Origin: an uncultured Treponema sp.
GTDB taxonomy: Bacteria > Spirochaetota > Spirochaetia > Treponematales > Treponemataceae
Length of the DNA stretch: 64,000 nt
Assembly: GCA_947166355.1 (NCBI GenBank)
Contig: CAMVDX010000001.1
Span: 1 to 64,000 of the forward strand
Reading direction: 5' to 3'
Shown: one piece after another, positions 42,732-51,760 of the stretch
Position numbering within the stretch: the first letter of the stretch is position 1
Layout of the letters: each line of letters opens with the position of its first letter
Made by a program: the position numbers and the translations under genes
The notes under the pieces: model-generated
The model's input: the letters and a program-made list of their open reading frames with translations, nothing else
The model's database searches: none
Told to the model about the DNA's origin: nothing

Positions 42732-44813
42732 ATGAAAAAAATACTTCAGTGGCTTAAAGGCCCAAAATCAGATTTTATTCTTTTTGTAATCTTTCTGGTG
42801 CTTTTGAATTTTGCCGGTCACAGAGCTTTTGTGCGCTTTGATCTTACTGCACCAAAATCATATTCACTTTCTAAGGCAAGTAAGACTCTCGTAAAGAATC
42901 TTGATCAGCCGCTTTCTGTTCGCGTATTTTTCAGCGACAATCTTCCTTCTACATACACAAGCGTTTCTCAGTATGTAAAGGATATTCTTGTTGAATATAA
43001 GGGCGCCGCGAATAAAAACTTTTCGGTTTCATTCATGGATATGTCTAAGCCTGAAAACGAAGATCTTGCCCGCAGTCTTGGAATTCAGCAGGTTCAGATT
43101 CAGGAATTGAAAAATAATGAAGTTGGTCTTAAACAGGTTTATATGGGACTTGCTATTGCTTATGGTGACAGTCTGGAGATTATTAATCCGGTTCAGACCT
43201 CGGATGGTTTTGAATTCAATCTGACAACCAGAATGTCAAAAATGGTTTCTATGGCAGATACTCTTGCGGGACTTGGTAAAAATGAAAAAATAACTCTTAC
43301 ACTTTATCTGAGCAACGAGCTTAAGCAGCTGGGAATCAATGGAGCAGAACAGGCAGATGAGATTATCCGTGAGGCATTTGATAATGTTAATAAACAGAAT
43401 GCGGATCGTCTTGAATATAAGGTTATCAGTCCTGCTTCTGTAGATGCTGATGCGCTCGCTGTAAAATACGGAATTCAGACAATCGCTTATCAGGATAAAG
43501 GAGTTGCAAAAAAGGCAGCTCTTGGTCTTGTGCTTGAGCATGGCGAAAAATCTTATGCGCTTCCGCTTGAAGTTCAGCGTTCTTTCTTTGGTTATGCTAT
43601 CGGCGGCCTTGAAGATGTTGAGACAACTTTGACAGAAGGTCTTCACAGTCTTCTTTCCAGTACAAAGGCTATCGGTTATATTACTGGTCACGGCGAAGTC
43701 GATCATACTTCTGCTGATTATGCTGCAAACTTTGAGTCTCTGATTTCGGGATTGTATGAGCTTAAGGATATTGATTTGAACTCGGACAATATTCCTGCAG
43801 GAATGAATTCCATCATCATCAATGGTCCAAAAAATGATTTTACCGAAGAAGAGCTTTATAAAATTGACCAGTTCCTTTTGCGCGGAGGAAACGTAATGCT
43901 GTTTATTGACGGTGTTGTAGATGACGGCTCGGGTCAATCTTATGGACTTGGAAATTACGTTCCAAACAATAATAACATTGACCGCCTTCTTGCTAAATAC
44001 GGAATTGAGCATCGCAAAAATATGATTATGGATAAAAACTGTATTAAGGATATGAATCCACAGTATGGTGAGCTTACTTATTACTGGGTACCGACTATTC
44101 ATAAAAAACAGCTTGCTAAGAAAAACATAATTACTAATAATCTCGGTTACGTTTATCTTTTGCAGAGTAGTTCTCTTCATCCGGATGATGCTAAAGAAAA
44201 CAAAAATCTTAAGGTTACTGAACTTGCTAAATCTTCTGAAGAGGCCTGGGCTATGGAAAGCGGCATTACTTTGCATCCGCTTTATCTTGAGCCGCCGGCT
44301 GATAAGTCAAGCTTTGCTCAGTATGATCTGGCACTTCTTCTTGAAGGTAAATTTGATTCTGCATTTGATGAGGCTCCGGATGGTGCAGAGACTTCGGAAA
44401 ATTCTGAGGCTTCTGGTAATCCTGAGAACTCGGATGAAGCCCTTGTTACTTCAAGTTTTGTAAAATCAAGTGTAATGCCTGGTAAACTGTTTGTTGCAGG
44501 TTCATCAGAAATAACAACCCGTCAGGTAATTGATGAAAATGGTGCAAGCCCTGTTTCTATGTTCCTTATGAATGTTGTTGATTATATGAATGGAAACGAA
44601 GACCTTTGTACAATGCGTACAAAGAGCCTTGCTGTAAATAATCTTACAATCAAAAAAGCAGGTGCTGCTAATTTCTGGAAAATCTTTAATCAGTATGGAC
44701 TTGCAGTTCTTGTTGCTCTTGCAGGACTTCTTGTATGGAGATTGCGTACAGCTCGCCGTCGAGCAATCAACAAAAAGTACAATCCTGATGATACAAGAAC
44801 AATTACAAAATAG
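42732..44813 (+). CDS. GldG-like ABC transporter auxiliary protein
   Basis: 693 residues. Membrane segments near residues 13-30 and 660-678 anchor both ends, with a large periplasmic part of the ABC_transp_aux type (opening FDLTAPKSYSLSKASKTLVK, and AIGYITGHGEVDHTS in the middle). The C-terminal tail is cytoplasmic, and an acidic Ser/Glu stretch occurs at about 545-570. It probably determines substrate handling of the exporter. RBS AGGGGGTGGGG precedes ATG. Confidence 0.85.
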   Translation: MKKILQWLKGPKSDFILFVIFLVLLNFAGHRAFVRFDLTAPKSYSLSKASKTLVKNLDQPLSVRVFFSDNLPSTYTSVSQYVKDILVEYKGAANKNFSVSFMDMSKPENEDLARSLGIQQVQIQELKNNEVGLKQVYMGLAIAYGDSLEIINPVQTSDGFEFNLTTRMSKMVSMADTLAGLGKNEKITLTLYLSNELKQLGINGAEQADEIIREAFDNVNKQNADRLEYKVISPASVDADALAVKYGIQTIAYQDKGVAKKAALGLVLEHGEKSYALPLEVQRSFFGYAIGGLEDVETTLTEGLHSLLSSTKAIGYITGHGEVDHTSADYAANFESLISGLYELKDIDLNSDNIPAGMNSIIINGPKNDFTEEELYKIDQFLLRGGNVMLFIDGVVDDGSGQSYGLGNYVPNNNNIDRLLAKYGIEHRKNMIMDKNCIKDMNPQYGELTYYWVPTIHKKQLAKKNIITNNLGYVYLLQSSSLHPDDAKENKNLKVTELAKSSEEAWAMESGITLHPLYLEPPADKSSFAQYDLALLLEGKFDSAFDEAPDGAETSENSEASGNPENSDEALVTSSFVKSSVMPGKLFVAGSSEITTRQVIDENGASPVSMFLMNVVDYMNGNEDLCTMRTKSLAVNNLTIKKAGAANFWKIFNQYGLAVLVALAGLLVWRLRTARRRAINKKYNPDDTRTITK

Positions 44814-44833
44814 GCGGGGAGGTAAGAATCATT

Positions 44834-45766
44834 ATGAAGACAAGAAAATTAGTTTTGATAATTGCTGACGTGCTTCTGCTTGCTGTGTGTATAATTCAGC
44901 TTGCACTTGGAGCTCGCGATACAACAAAATATTTTACTTTGAAAGAAAATCCAGATGCTCTGGAAATTATAACTCCTGAAGAAAAAATCAGTCTTTATAA
45001 AGAAGGAGAAGACTGGTTTATCGGTGATAAAAAATACCCTGCAAGTATTTCCATGGTTGATTCATATCTGGATGCACTTGCAAGCATTCGTGCACTCGAT
45101 AAAGTAGGAAGCTCATCAAATGCGAATGAAGTTGAAAAATATGAGCTTTCTGATGGAAAAAAGATTTCTGTTACAGCTAAGCTTGGCGACAAGGTTTTAC
45201 GAACAATCGAGCTTGGAAAAACTGCGGTTTCTTCTTCACAGTGTTATGCAACTGTAGATGGTGGAAAAGACATTTATCTTCTTTCTGGCGGAATCCGTGA
45301 TACCTTTGATACAAGCGTTGCTGCTGCACGTACTACAATTGTTCTAAATCTTGATGCGGCTGACATTTCAAAAGCATCTGTTACAGATTGCCTTGCAGAA
45401 AAAACATGGGCTGTTTCACGTATGGGTAGCGGTGAAGATGTTGCATGGAATGTAAGTGGAGATGGAGCAGAAGATGGCTTTGAAATTGATGAAGGAAAAG
45501 CAGCCGCCTGGCTTAATTCTTTTGCTTCACTTACTACACGCGACTGGTATCTTGAAGGCACAGTTCTTGAAGGAACAAAAGTTGTTTCTGCAAAAATTAC
45601 CTGCGCTTACAGAGACATTCAGGTTGAATTCTATTCTCTTCCAAAGGAAAATGAAAACGACCTTCAGCAGTATTATGGAATCTGTAGTGAAACACCTTAC
45701 CGCTTTAAGGTGAATGAGAGTACTGTAAAACAGTATCTTAAAACACTGGATGAGTTGGCAAAATGA
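44834..45766 (+). CDS. DUF4340 protein of the Gld-like exporter
   Basis: 310 residues with an N-terminal membrane anchor (about 7-25). The remainder is a periplasmic domain built of DUF4340-type repeats (KYELSDGKKISVTAKLGD, LRTIELGKTAVSSSQCYATV). DUF4340 genes regularly follow GldG-like genes. The stop overlaps the pth start (ATGA), so pth belongs to the same transcript. Confidence 0.82.
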   Translation: MKTRKLVLIIADVLLLAVCIIQLALGARDTTKYFTLKENPDALEIITPEEKISLYKEGEDWFIGDKKYPASISMVDSYLDALASIRALDKVGSSSNANEVEKYELSDGKKISVTAKLGDKVLRTIELGKTAVSSSQCYATVDGGKDIYLLSGGIRDTFDTSVAAARTTIVLNLDAADISKASVTDCLAEKTWAVSRMGSGEDVAWNVSGDGAEDGFEIDEGKAAAWLNSFASLTTRDWYLEGTVLEGTKVVSAKITCAYRDIQVEFYSLPKENENDLQQYYGICSETPYRFKVNESTVKQYLKTLDELAK

Positions 45767-46419
45767 TTAAGCTTGTAGCTTTTCTTGGAAATTACGGCAA
45801 GGAATACGAAAAGACCCGTCACAATGTAAGCTGGTATTTTGAAGACTCCCTGCCTTTTGCTTCACGCCTTTCCTGGCAGAATAAGTTCAAAGGGGAGTTG
45901 GCAACTCTGACTCCTCAGGAGCTCTCGCAGTGGGCGTGTGATACAAAAATCTGTTCTAAAAAAGATGGAACTCCTGTGCTTGTGCCGGAAGAAGCTCCGT
46001 CTCATATTTATTTTCTAAAGCCTCTTACATACATGAACCTCAGTGGCGACAGTATTATAGAAGTTGCAAATTTTTATAAAATACAGCCTTCCGAGATTAT
46101 GGTTGTTCACGACGAGCTTGAGCTTGAACCGGGCTTTGTAAGCCTCAAATGGAGTGGCGGACTTGGCGGACATAATGGGCTTCGTTCTACAAAGGCTGTT
46201 CTTAATACGCCTGATTTTTTCCGCCTGCGCTTTGGCATTGGCCGCCCGTCAAACGAAAATATCGGTGTCGCAGACTGGGTTTTAAGCCGATTTACCGCAG
46301 AGCAGCAGGAACTCATGCAGAACGTGTTCAGTCAGACAAACCTCCTTCTGGTAAAAGTGCTTCTCGCTAAAGAACCGAAAGACCTGGTTCAGGCCTGGGG
46401 AAAAAAGAAACTAGTTTAG
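45763..46419 (+). CDS. pth: Peptidyl-tRNA hydrolase
   Basis: 218 residues. Recycles tRNA from dropped-off peptidyl-tRNA. The motifs are LGNYGKEYEKTRHNVSWYF (catalytic His), KPLTYMNLSGDSI, VVHDELELEPG (Asp), and LKWSGGLGGHNGLRS. The family's GNPG reads GNYG here, and an insertion of about 20-25 residues sits before KPLTYMN, so the gene is a little long. It is the last gene of the operon. Confidence 0.9.
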   Translation: MIKLVAFLGNYGKEYEKTRHNVSWYFEDSLPFASRLSWQNKFKGELATLTPQELSQWACDTKICSKKDGTPVLVPEEAPSHIYFLKPLTYMNLSGDSIIEVANFYKIQPSEIMVVHDELELEPGFVSLKWSGGLGGHNGLRSTKAVLNTPDFFRLRFGIGRPSNENIGVADWVLSRFTAEQQELMQNVFSQTNLLLVKVLLAKEPKDLVQAWGKKKLV

Positions 46420-46425
46420 TGCCCT

Positions 46426-46602
46426 GTCATTGCGAAGAATAAATAGAAGTCTGCCATTGCAATGAACAAACAGCCACTGTCATTGCAATGAGCAGATAAA
46501 AAAAACGTCATTGTGAGCAGCAAATCGCTCCCACACGTCATTGCGAGGAGCGTAGCGACGAAGCAATCCATATAAATCATTGCAGTTCTCGCAATGATAC
46601 TT
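46426..46602. repeat. Degenerate family A half sites and one full copy
   Basis: Several half sites of the GTCATTGC type (46427, 46452, 46477, 46507) precede a complete copy at 46537-46571. The 365-bp gap between pth and the lolD-like gene otherwise contains the promoter and operator at 46699-46740. Confidence 0.75.
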
Positions 46603-46698
46603 TCCCTTAAAAAAAAGTAACAATAATTAAGCCGCAAAGTGTTAAAATATATTATGCCGGGAGGTATAATATTTCGAAAAATAATTGTTGGTTAAATA

Positions 46699-46727
46699 TT
46701 GACACATTTTATGTATCATTGTATTAT
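46699..46727 (+). promoter_or_regulatory. Strong promoter of the Lol/Mac-like module
   Basis: TTGACA at 46699-46704, spacer of 17 bp, TATTAT at 46722-46727. The transcript would have a leader of about 50 nt and an AAGGAG ribosome-binding site before ATG 46785. Confidence 0.85.
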
Positions 46728-46740
46728 GCACTTAATACAA
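46719..46740. promoter_or_regulatory. Operator-like inverted repeat over the -10 box
   Basis: Perfect arms TTGTATTA and TAATACAA separated by six bases (TGCACT). It covers the -10 box and the expected start of transcription, so a bound repressor would shut the promoter. A further partial half site (CAATACAAT) follows. No regulator gene is adjacent. Confidence 0.6.
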
Positions 46741-46784
46741 CAATACAATAACGTACTATATACAACTAAAAAGGAGTTTATAAA

Positions 46785-47636
46785 ATGGCAGTTGTTAGTT
46801 TAAAAGACGTACACAAATTCTATCCACTTGGAAAAGAAAGAATTGAAGCTGTACGTGGAGTTTCCTTTGATATAGAAAAGGGAGAGTTCGCCGCAGTTTC
46901 AGGACCATCTGGTTCGGGAAAATCAACAATTTTGAATATGATAGGTTTGATTGACCTTCCGTCGAGCGGTTCAATTACAATTGGTGACACAGATGTTTAT
47001 GATGGTGTAGACCTTGCAGATGCAGAAACCGTAAATACACGCTGGTCTTCAGCCGGTCCGGACAAAAAAGACGGCAAGAAAAAGAAGACTCGTATTGCAA
47101 TTCCTTCAAAGCTTGATCGCAGAATTACAGCGCTTCGCCGTTCACACCTGGGCTTTATTTTCCAGACCTTCAACCTTATTCCGGTTTTGAATGTTTATGA
47201 AAATGTTGAGTTCCCGCTCCTTCTGGAGTCAAAAGACAAAAACTCAAAGAGCCCTGTAGATGCTTTTTCTAAGGCAGAAAAGGAAGAGTGGATTAACTAT
47301 CTTATTGAAAAGGTAGGACTTACAGACTGGAAGAATCACAAGGCAAATGAGCTTTCTGGTGGTCAGCGTCAGCGTGTTGCAATTGCGCGTGCCCTTGTAA
47401 CAAAGGCCCCTGTAATTCTTGCTGATGAACCTACGGCAAACCTTGACTCTAAAAACTCAGAGCAGATTCTTAAGCTTATGAAGTCTTTGAATAAAGATCC
47501 AGACCTTCAGACAACCTTCATCTTCTCTACACACGATTCACGTATTGTAGACATGTGTGACCACGTTGTTCACATTCTCGACGGTCAGGTTATCAACGAC
47601 GAACACAAAGAAGGTTCAGACGTTTACAAGATTTAA
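46785..47636 (+). CDS. ABC transporter ATP-binding protein (LolD/MacB type)
   Basis: 283 residues. Walker A GPSGSGKSTILNMIG, signature LSGGQRQRVAIARAL, Walker B VILADEPTANLDS, H-loop STHDSRI. An insertion of about 45 Lys/Asp-rich residues between Walker A and the Q-loop (HLGFIFQTFNL) is unusual for LolD. It energises the two FtsX-type permeases downstream. First gene of the module, driven by a strong, operator-covered promoter. Confidence 0.92.
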   Translation: MAVVSLKDVHKFYPLGKERIEAVRGVSFDIEKGEFAAVSGPSGSGKSTILNMIGLIDLPSSGSITIGDTDVYDGVDLADAETVNTRWSSAGPDKKDGKKKKTRIAIPSKLDRRITALRRSHLGFIFQTFNLIPVLNVYENVEFPLLLESKDKNSKSPVDAFSKAEKEEWINYLIEKVGLTDWKNHKANELSGGQRQRVAIARALVTKAPVILADEPTANLDSKNSEQILKLMKSLNKDPDLQTTFIFSTHDSRIVDMCDHVVHILDGQVINDEHKEGSDVYKI

Positions 47637-47640
47637 TTAC

Positions 47641-47716
47641 ATGTCATGCTGACCCTGAAACAAGTTCAGGGTTCAGCATCTATTAAGAAGATCCCGAAAC
47701 AAGTTCGGGATGACAG
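47641..47716. repeat. Two family B repeats between ATPase and permease genes
   Basis: GTCATGCTGACCCTGAAAC-AAGTTCAGGGTTCAGCATCT and ATCCCGAAACAAG-TTCGGGATGAC, within an operon; the hairpins could affect the ratio of upstream and downstream mRNA. Confidence 0.85.
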
Positions 47717-47736
47717 TACTTCAGGAGATTTATTAG

Positions 47737-49260
47737 ATGAAAGATATAATAAAATTAGCCCTGCGGAATTTAAAGGAACACCGTTCAAAAACCCTCATCA
47801 TTTCTATGTTCATTCTTTTTGGCGTAGCAATTGTTGTAATGGGTAACTCGTTCCTTGAATCAATTAACCGCGGACTTGAAAAAGATTTCCGTGCAAACAT
47901 AACCGGAGACCTTGCAATTTCTGCAATTCCAGAAAAGGGAACAACAATCGATTTGTTTGGAGTTAATACTGTAAATATTACCGGTGAGATTCCACAGATT
48001 CCTGCCCTTGTAGATCTGGAAAAAATCGAAGCAATCCTTGCAGAAACAGACGGAATCAAAAAACAGTCAAAAGTAATTTCTGCACAGGTTATCCTTTCTA
48101 AAGATTCAGAAATGGATTTTTCAGCTCTTCAGGATGAAGATGCCGATATGAGCGTTATGGATTTACCAATTTCCATGCTCTTTGCCGGTGAAGACAAAAG
48201 CTACTGGGAGCTCTTTCCGGATTTGAAAATGATTGAAGGTACTTACCCGGCACCTGGTACAAACGAGATTATTGTAGATACTCGTGTAGTAGACGGCTTC
48301 CTTAAAACCTGGAAGAAACCTCTCGAGGTTGGAGATCAGGTTCTGCTTGCAAGCATGGGCGGCGTTCTTCGCGAAGGAAAGGTTGTCGGAATTTTTAAGC
48401 CGGCAAATGAATACTCTGCGATGTTCCAGACTGTATATTGTGAGCCTGGTCTTGCACGTTCTTTTGCGGAGCTTACTTATGCAAACTCCTTCAGTCAGGA
48501 ACTTCCTGATTCTGTAGACCTTTCAATTTCATCTCTTTCAGAAGATGATTTCTTTGGAGATGATGAAATGTTCGGCGATATTCTCGAGGATAATTCAATT
48601 CTTGGAGACAGCTCTGATTTTGATAATATTCTTGGAGATACTACACTTCGTGATGAGCTTAATAAAACAGATGATGGTGCATGGCAGTTCGTTATTGCTA
48701 AGCTTGATAATCCAAAGGCTGATAAAAAATTAGTTGCTGAACTCAACAAACGTTTTAAGGAAGAAGGCATTAATGCACAGGCAATGGACTGGAAGAAAGC
48801 CGCTTATTCTTATTCCGGAACAGTTGAAGGAATCGGCTTTATTTTCAACCTGCTCATTATAATTCTTGCAGTTGTAGTATTCATCATCATTATGAATACA
48901 ATGGTTGTTTCTGTAATTGAGCGTACTAGTGAAATTGGAACAATGCGTGCAATTGGTGCAGAAAAGAAGTTTGTAAAAAAGCTCTTCTATTCAGAAGCTG
49001 TAATTCTTACAACTCTTTCAGCTCTTGCAGGAATTATATTTGCCTTTATCTGCATGGGAATTTTCAACGCATTCAATATTGCAATAACAAACTCTATTGC
49101 AAAAATGATTCTCGGCGGCGGGCTGCTTCACTTCAGCCCGACTCCAAAAATCATCATAGTAACAATTCTGGTTGCACTTTTTGGAAGTATTATCAGCAAC
49201 AGATATCCTGTAAAATCTGCACTCAGAATTACACCAATTAAGGCACTCAGCAAGGAATAG
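47737..49260 (+). CDS. FtsX-type ABC permease 1 (LolC/E/MacB-like)
   Basis: 507 residues. One N-terminal membrane segment (about 17-37), a large periplasmic domain (about 40-370) and three C-terminal membrane segments with the FtsX pattern RTSEIGTMRAIGAEKKFVKK. Within the periplasmic domain (about residues 268-302) is an acidic stretch with FFGDDEMFGD and ILGDSSDFDNILGD. A similar motif forms the N-terminus of the outer-membrane barrel gene at 51761. It partners the ATPase and the second permease. RBS AGGAGA. Confidence 0.88.
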   Translation: MKDIIKLALRNLKEHRSKTLIISMFILFGVAIVVMGNSFLESINRGLEKDFRANITGDLAISAIPEKGTTIDLFGVNTVNITGEIPQIPALVDLEKIEAILAETDGIKKQSKVISAQVILSKDSEMDFSALQDEDADMSVMDLPISMLFAGEDKSYWELFPDLKMIEGTYPAPGTNEIIVDTRVVDGFLKTWKKPLEVGDQVLLASMGGVLREGKVVGIFKPANEYSAMFQTVYCEPGLARSFAELTYANSFSQELPDSVDLSISSLSEDDFFGDDEMFGDILEDNSILGDSSDFDNILGDTTLRDELNKTDDGAWQFVIAKLDNPKADKKLVAELNKRFKEEGINAQAMDWKKAAYSYSGTVEGIGFIFNLLIIILAVVVFIIIMNTMVVSVIERTSEIGTMRAIGAEKKFVKKLFYSEAVILTTLSALAGIIFAFICMGIFNAFNIAITNSIAKMILGGGLLHFSPTPKIIIVTILVALFGSIISNRYPVKSALRITPIKALSKE

Positions 49261-49272
49261 AGGAGGCGTAAA

Positions 49273-50628
49273 ATGAAAACAGTATCATTAGCACTTAGAA
49301 ATCTTACACGAAATAAAAGACGTAACGCCATTCTTGCAGTTGCAATTGCCTTTGGTTTCTTTGTAGTAACCGCAATCGATGGTCTTACAACCGGAATGGT
49401 TGGCAACCTCGAAAATCAGATTGCACAGCTTGTTGGTGGAAACGTAATTATTCAGGGGCTTGAATGGGAAAAGCCGGTAACACCTGGCGGAAGAGCAAAG
49501 CTTGTAAATATTGTACGCGACCGTAATTATGTAAAAGATATTGTAGAAGAGCTTGGTATTAAATATGAATATTCAACTTCATATACAATGTCTGGTGGAA
49601 CAATAATTTTCAACGGAAAGCGTTCAACAATTCAGCTTTATGGTCGTGACCTTAACGAAAAGCTTTTGCAGGATTCCTTCCAGTTTGTAGAAGGTGGAGT
49701 TGATCTCAGCGTAAACAACGGTCTTATTATCAGTGATAAAACAGCTGAAGCTATGAACCTTAAGGTTGGCGATGAGGTTATTTATTCAACTTCTACAGTT
49801 TATGGTCAGAATACTTTTGCTGACATGACCGTTACCGGAATTACAAAGTCTAACAGCTTTATCAACACAGTACAGGCCTATGCCTATATTGAAGATGTAA
49901 ACAAAATTAGTGAAATGCCGGAAGGCGGTTATTCAATGTATGCAATTTATCTTAAAGATAAAAATCAGCAGACAAAAGCCGCAAATATGGTCGAAGCAAG
50001 AATCCGGCAGGACAGTGAAAAGAATCCTGAAATCAATGTTACCAGTCGTCTTGAAGCAATGAAGACAAATCCAACAAATATTGGTATGGGAATTGAAAAG
50101 CAGGTAGATCCTTCAAAGCCGGAAAATGAATGGAAGGGTGTAAAGTATGGAGTTGAAACACTCTACGATGAAATCCCGCAAATCAAAACGGTTTTGAATA
50201 TTGTTCATATTATTACAACAGTAATTCTTCTTGTAATTCTTCTGATTGTAATGGTAGGTGTGTCTAACACATACCGTATGGTTTTGTATGAACGAATCCG
50301 CGAAATTGGAACAATGCGTGCCCTCGGAATGAATGGAAAAGATACCCGCAAGGTATTTACAAACGAAGCTGTAATTCTTTGTATCATTGGTGCGATTGCA
50401 GGTCTTATTTTTGCAGTAATCGTTATGGCAGTAATTCACTGCATTCCGATTTCAAACGAAGCGCTCGGCTTCTTCCTGCAGAAGGGACACTTTAGTTTCA
50501 AAGTTTCTGCAATTTCTGTTATATTACAGTATGTTATGCTGATTATTCTTACTTCGCTGGCTGTTCGCGGAAGTGCAAAACAGGCCGCAAGAATGAGCCC
50601 GGCAGAAGCATTGCGTACAGTAAAATAA
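49273..50628 (+). CDS. FtsX-type ABC permease 2
   Basis: 451 residues, same topology as the preceding permease: one N-terminal and three C-terminal membrane segments around a periplasmic domain, with the FtsX motif RIREIGTMRALGMNGKDTRK. It lacks the acidic FG stretch. The two permeases would form a LolC/LolE-like heterodimer. RBS AGGAGG, 12-bp gap to the previous stop. Confidence 0.88.
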   Translation: MKTVSLALRNLTRNKRRNAILAVAIAFGFFVVTAIDGLTTGMVGNLENQIAQLVGGNVIIQGLEWEKPVTPGGRAKLVNIVRDRNYVKDIVEELGIKYEYSTSYTMSGGTIIFNGKRSTIQLYGRDLNEKLLQDSFQFVEGGVDLSVNNGLIISDKTAEAMNLKVGDEVIYSTSTVYGQNTFADMTVTGITKSNSFINTVQAYAYIEDVNKISEMPEGGYSMYAIYLKDKNQQTKAANMVEARIRQDSEKNPEINVTSRLEAMKTNPTNIGMGIEKQVDPSKPENEWKGVKYGVETLYDEIPQIKTVLNIVHIITTVILLVILLIVMVGVSNTYRMVLYERIREIGTMRALGMNGKDTRKVFTNEAVILCIIGAIAGLIFAVIVMAVIHCIPISNEALGFFLQKGHFSFKVSAISVILQYVMLIILTSLAVRGSAKQAARMSPAEALRTVK

Positions 50629-50630
50629 GC

Positions 50631-50792
50631 CGTCATCGCATGACAATACGCTGTCATAGCGTGACGATAAGCGTCATTGTGTGACGATATGTTGTCATAG
50701 CGTGACGATAAGTCGTCATTGCGAGCGAAGCGAAGCAATCCACTAAATAGATTGCTTCGTCACTACGTTCTTCGCAATGACAAAAATGTGTC
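50631..50792. repeat. Tandem array from a family A half site, then full copies
   Basis: Four to five units of about 21 bp, GTCATAGCGTGACGATAAG-like, each itself a short palindrome (GTCA...TGAC), run from 50633 to 50715. Two full family A copies in opposite orientation follow (50716-50742 and 50748-50782). Confidence 0.8.
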
Positions 50793-50836
50793 ATTCCCTA
50801 GCTTTGCCTGGGAATCTCTAAAAGGAGTTAAACTAA

Positions 50837-51601
50837 ATGAAAAAGATTCTTTCTATTTTTGTGGCAGCATCCATTTTTACCGCTGCTGCTTTTGCTCAGG
50901 TTTCAACAGATGTTGCTAACAAGGCTTATAAGATTCTTGAAGATACAGACAAGCAGCTTGCTTATCATGGAGATTATTCTGCAACAATTACACTTCAGAT
51001 TGAAAAGCCTGGAAAGCCAAAGGAAAACATTCAGTACAAGATTTTTCAGCGTACTGACGCAAAGCTTATGACAATCATTCAGCTTTTCCCGGAAGCAGAT
51101 AAGGGAAACGGATATCTTCGCAATGGAGATAATATCTGGTCTTATGACCCAATCAGCCGTAAGTTCTCGCACACTTCAATTAAAGAAGCTCTCGGTGATT
51201 CAGACGTTAAACTTGATGACGTTGACCAGGAAGATACTAGCTGGCGTGATAACTATGAAATCTTTGCTTATGAGGAAGGAACTCTTGGAAAGTATCCTGT
51301 GCACATTATTACTGTAAAGGCAAAAACAAGCGAGCCTTCTTATGCAAAATCAAAGTATTATATCAGAACCGATATTCCGCTTATGCTCAAGGAAGAGGAT
51401 TTTTCCGGTTCAGACCGTCTTATGAGAACAACTCTGCTTCCAAAGTATTCAAAGGTTCCGGCAGGTTATGTTCCAATGCAGATTATCATGCGTGATGAAC
51501 TAAACGTTGGCGAGCAGACACAGCAGGTAATTTCAGACCTCACCTTTGATGCTCTTCCAGATAAGATTTTTACAAAGGCATATCTCGAGGGCCTGAACTA
51601 G
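50837..51601 (+). CDS. Outer-membrane lipoprotein-sorting (LolA-like) protein
   Basis: 254 residues. A signal peptide (1-20, cleavage after AFA) precedes a LolA/COG2834-like fold with NGDNIWSYDPISRKFSHTS and DIPLMLKEEDFSG. Such proteins carry lipoproteins or hydrophobic ligands across the periplasm. In this operon it probably receives cargo from the permeases and passes it to the outer-membrane barrel encoded next. RBS AAAGGAG. Confidence 0.87.
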   Translation: MKKILSIFVAASIFTAAAFAQVSTDVANKAYKILEDTDKQLAYHGDYSATITLQIEKPGKPKENIQYKIFQRTDAKLMTIIQLFPEADKGNGYLRNGDNIWSYDPISRKFSHTSIKEALGDSDVKLDDVDQEDTSWRDNYEIFAYEEGTLGKYPVHIITVKAKTSEPSYAKSKYYIRTDIPLMLKEEDFSGSDRLMRTTLLPKYSKVPAGYVPMQIIMRDELNVGEQTQQVISDLTFDALPDKIFTKAYLEGLN

Positions 51602-51614
51602 CCCGCGTTATCCC

Positions 51615-51683
51615 GTCATTGCGAGCGCAGCGAAGCAATCCATAATTGTAGATTGCCACGTCACTTCGTTCCTCGCAATGACA
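51615..51683. repeat. Two family A repeats
   Basis: GTCATTGCGAGCGCAGCGAAGC...CAATCCA and AGATTGCCACGTCAC...TCGCAATGAC, facing each other after the LolA-like gene. Confidence 0.85.
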
Positions 51684-51689
51684 CCAAAA

Positions 51690-51743
51690 AAAGCTAATAG
51701 CTAATAGCAAAAAAAAAGCTAAAAGCTAATAGCTAATAGCTTA
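51690..51743 (+). repeat. Heptamer repeat (AGCTAAT)n interrupted by A9, upstream of the barrel gene
   Basis: AGCTAATAGCTAATAGC, a run of nine A (51709-51717), then GCTAAAAGCTAATAGCTAATAGCTT. It ends about 8 bp before the RBS region (GGAGACC) of the barrel gene. Both the heptamers and the A run are prone to slippage. Related heptamers are at 53349 and 57884. Confidence 0.8.
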
Positions 51744-51760
51744 AACAAATGGAGACCTAA

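Noticed and set aside
43236..44276. 346-codon minus-strand ORF opposite the GldG-like gene
   Set aside because: It is an antisense shadow of a well-supported gene, has a cysteine- and isoleucine-rich composition typical of shadows, and resembles no family.
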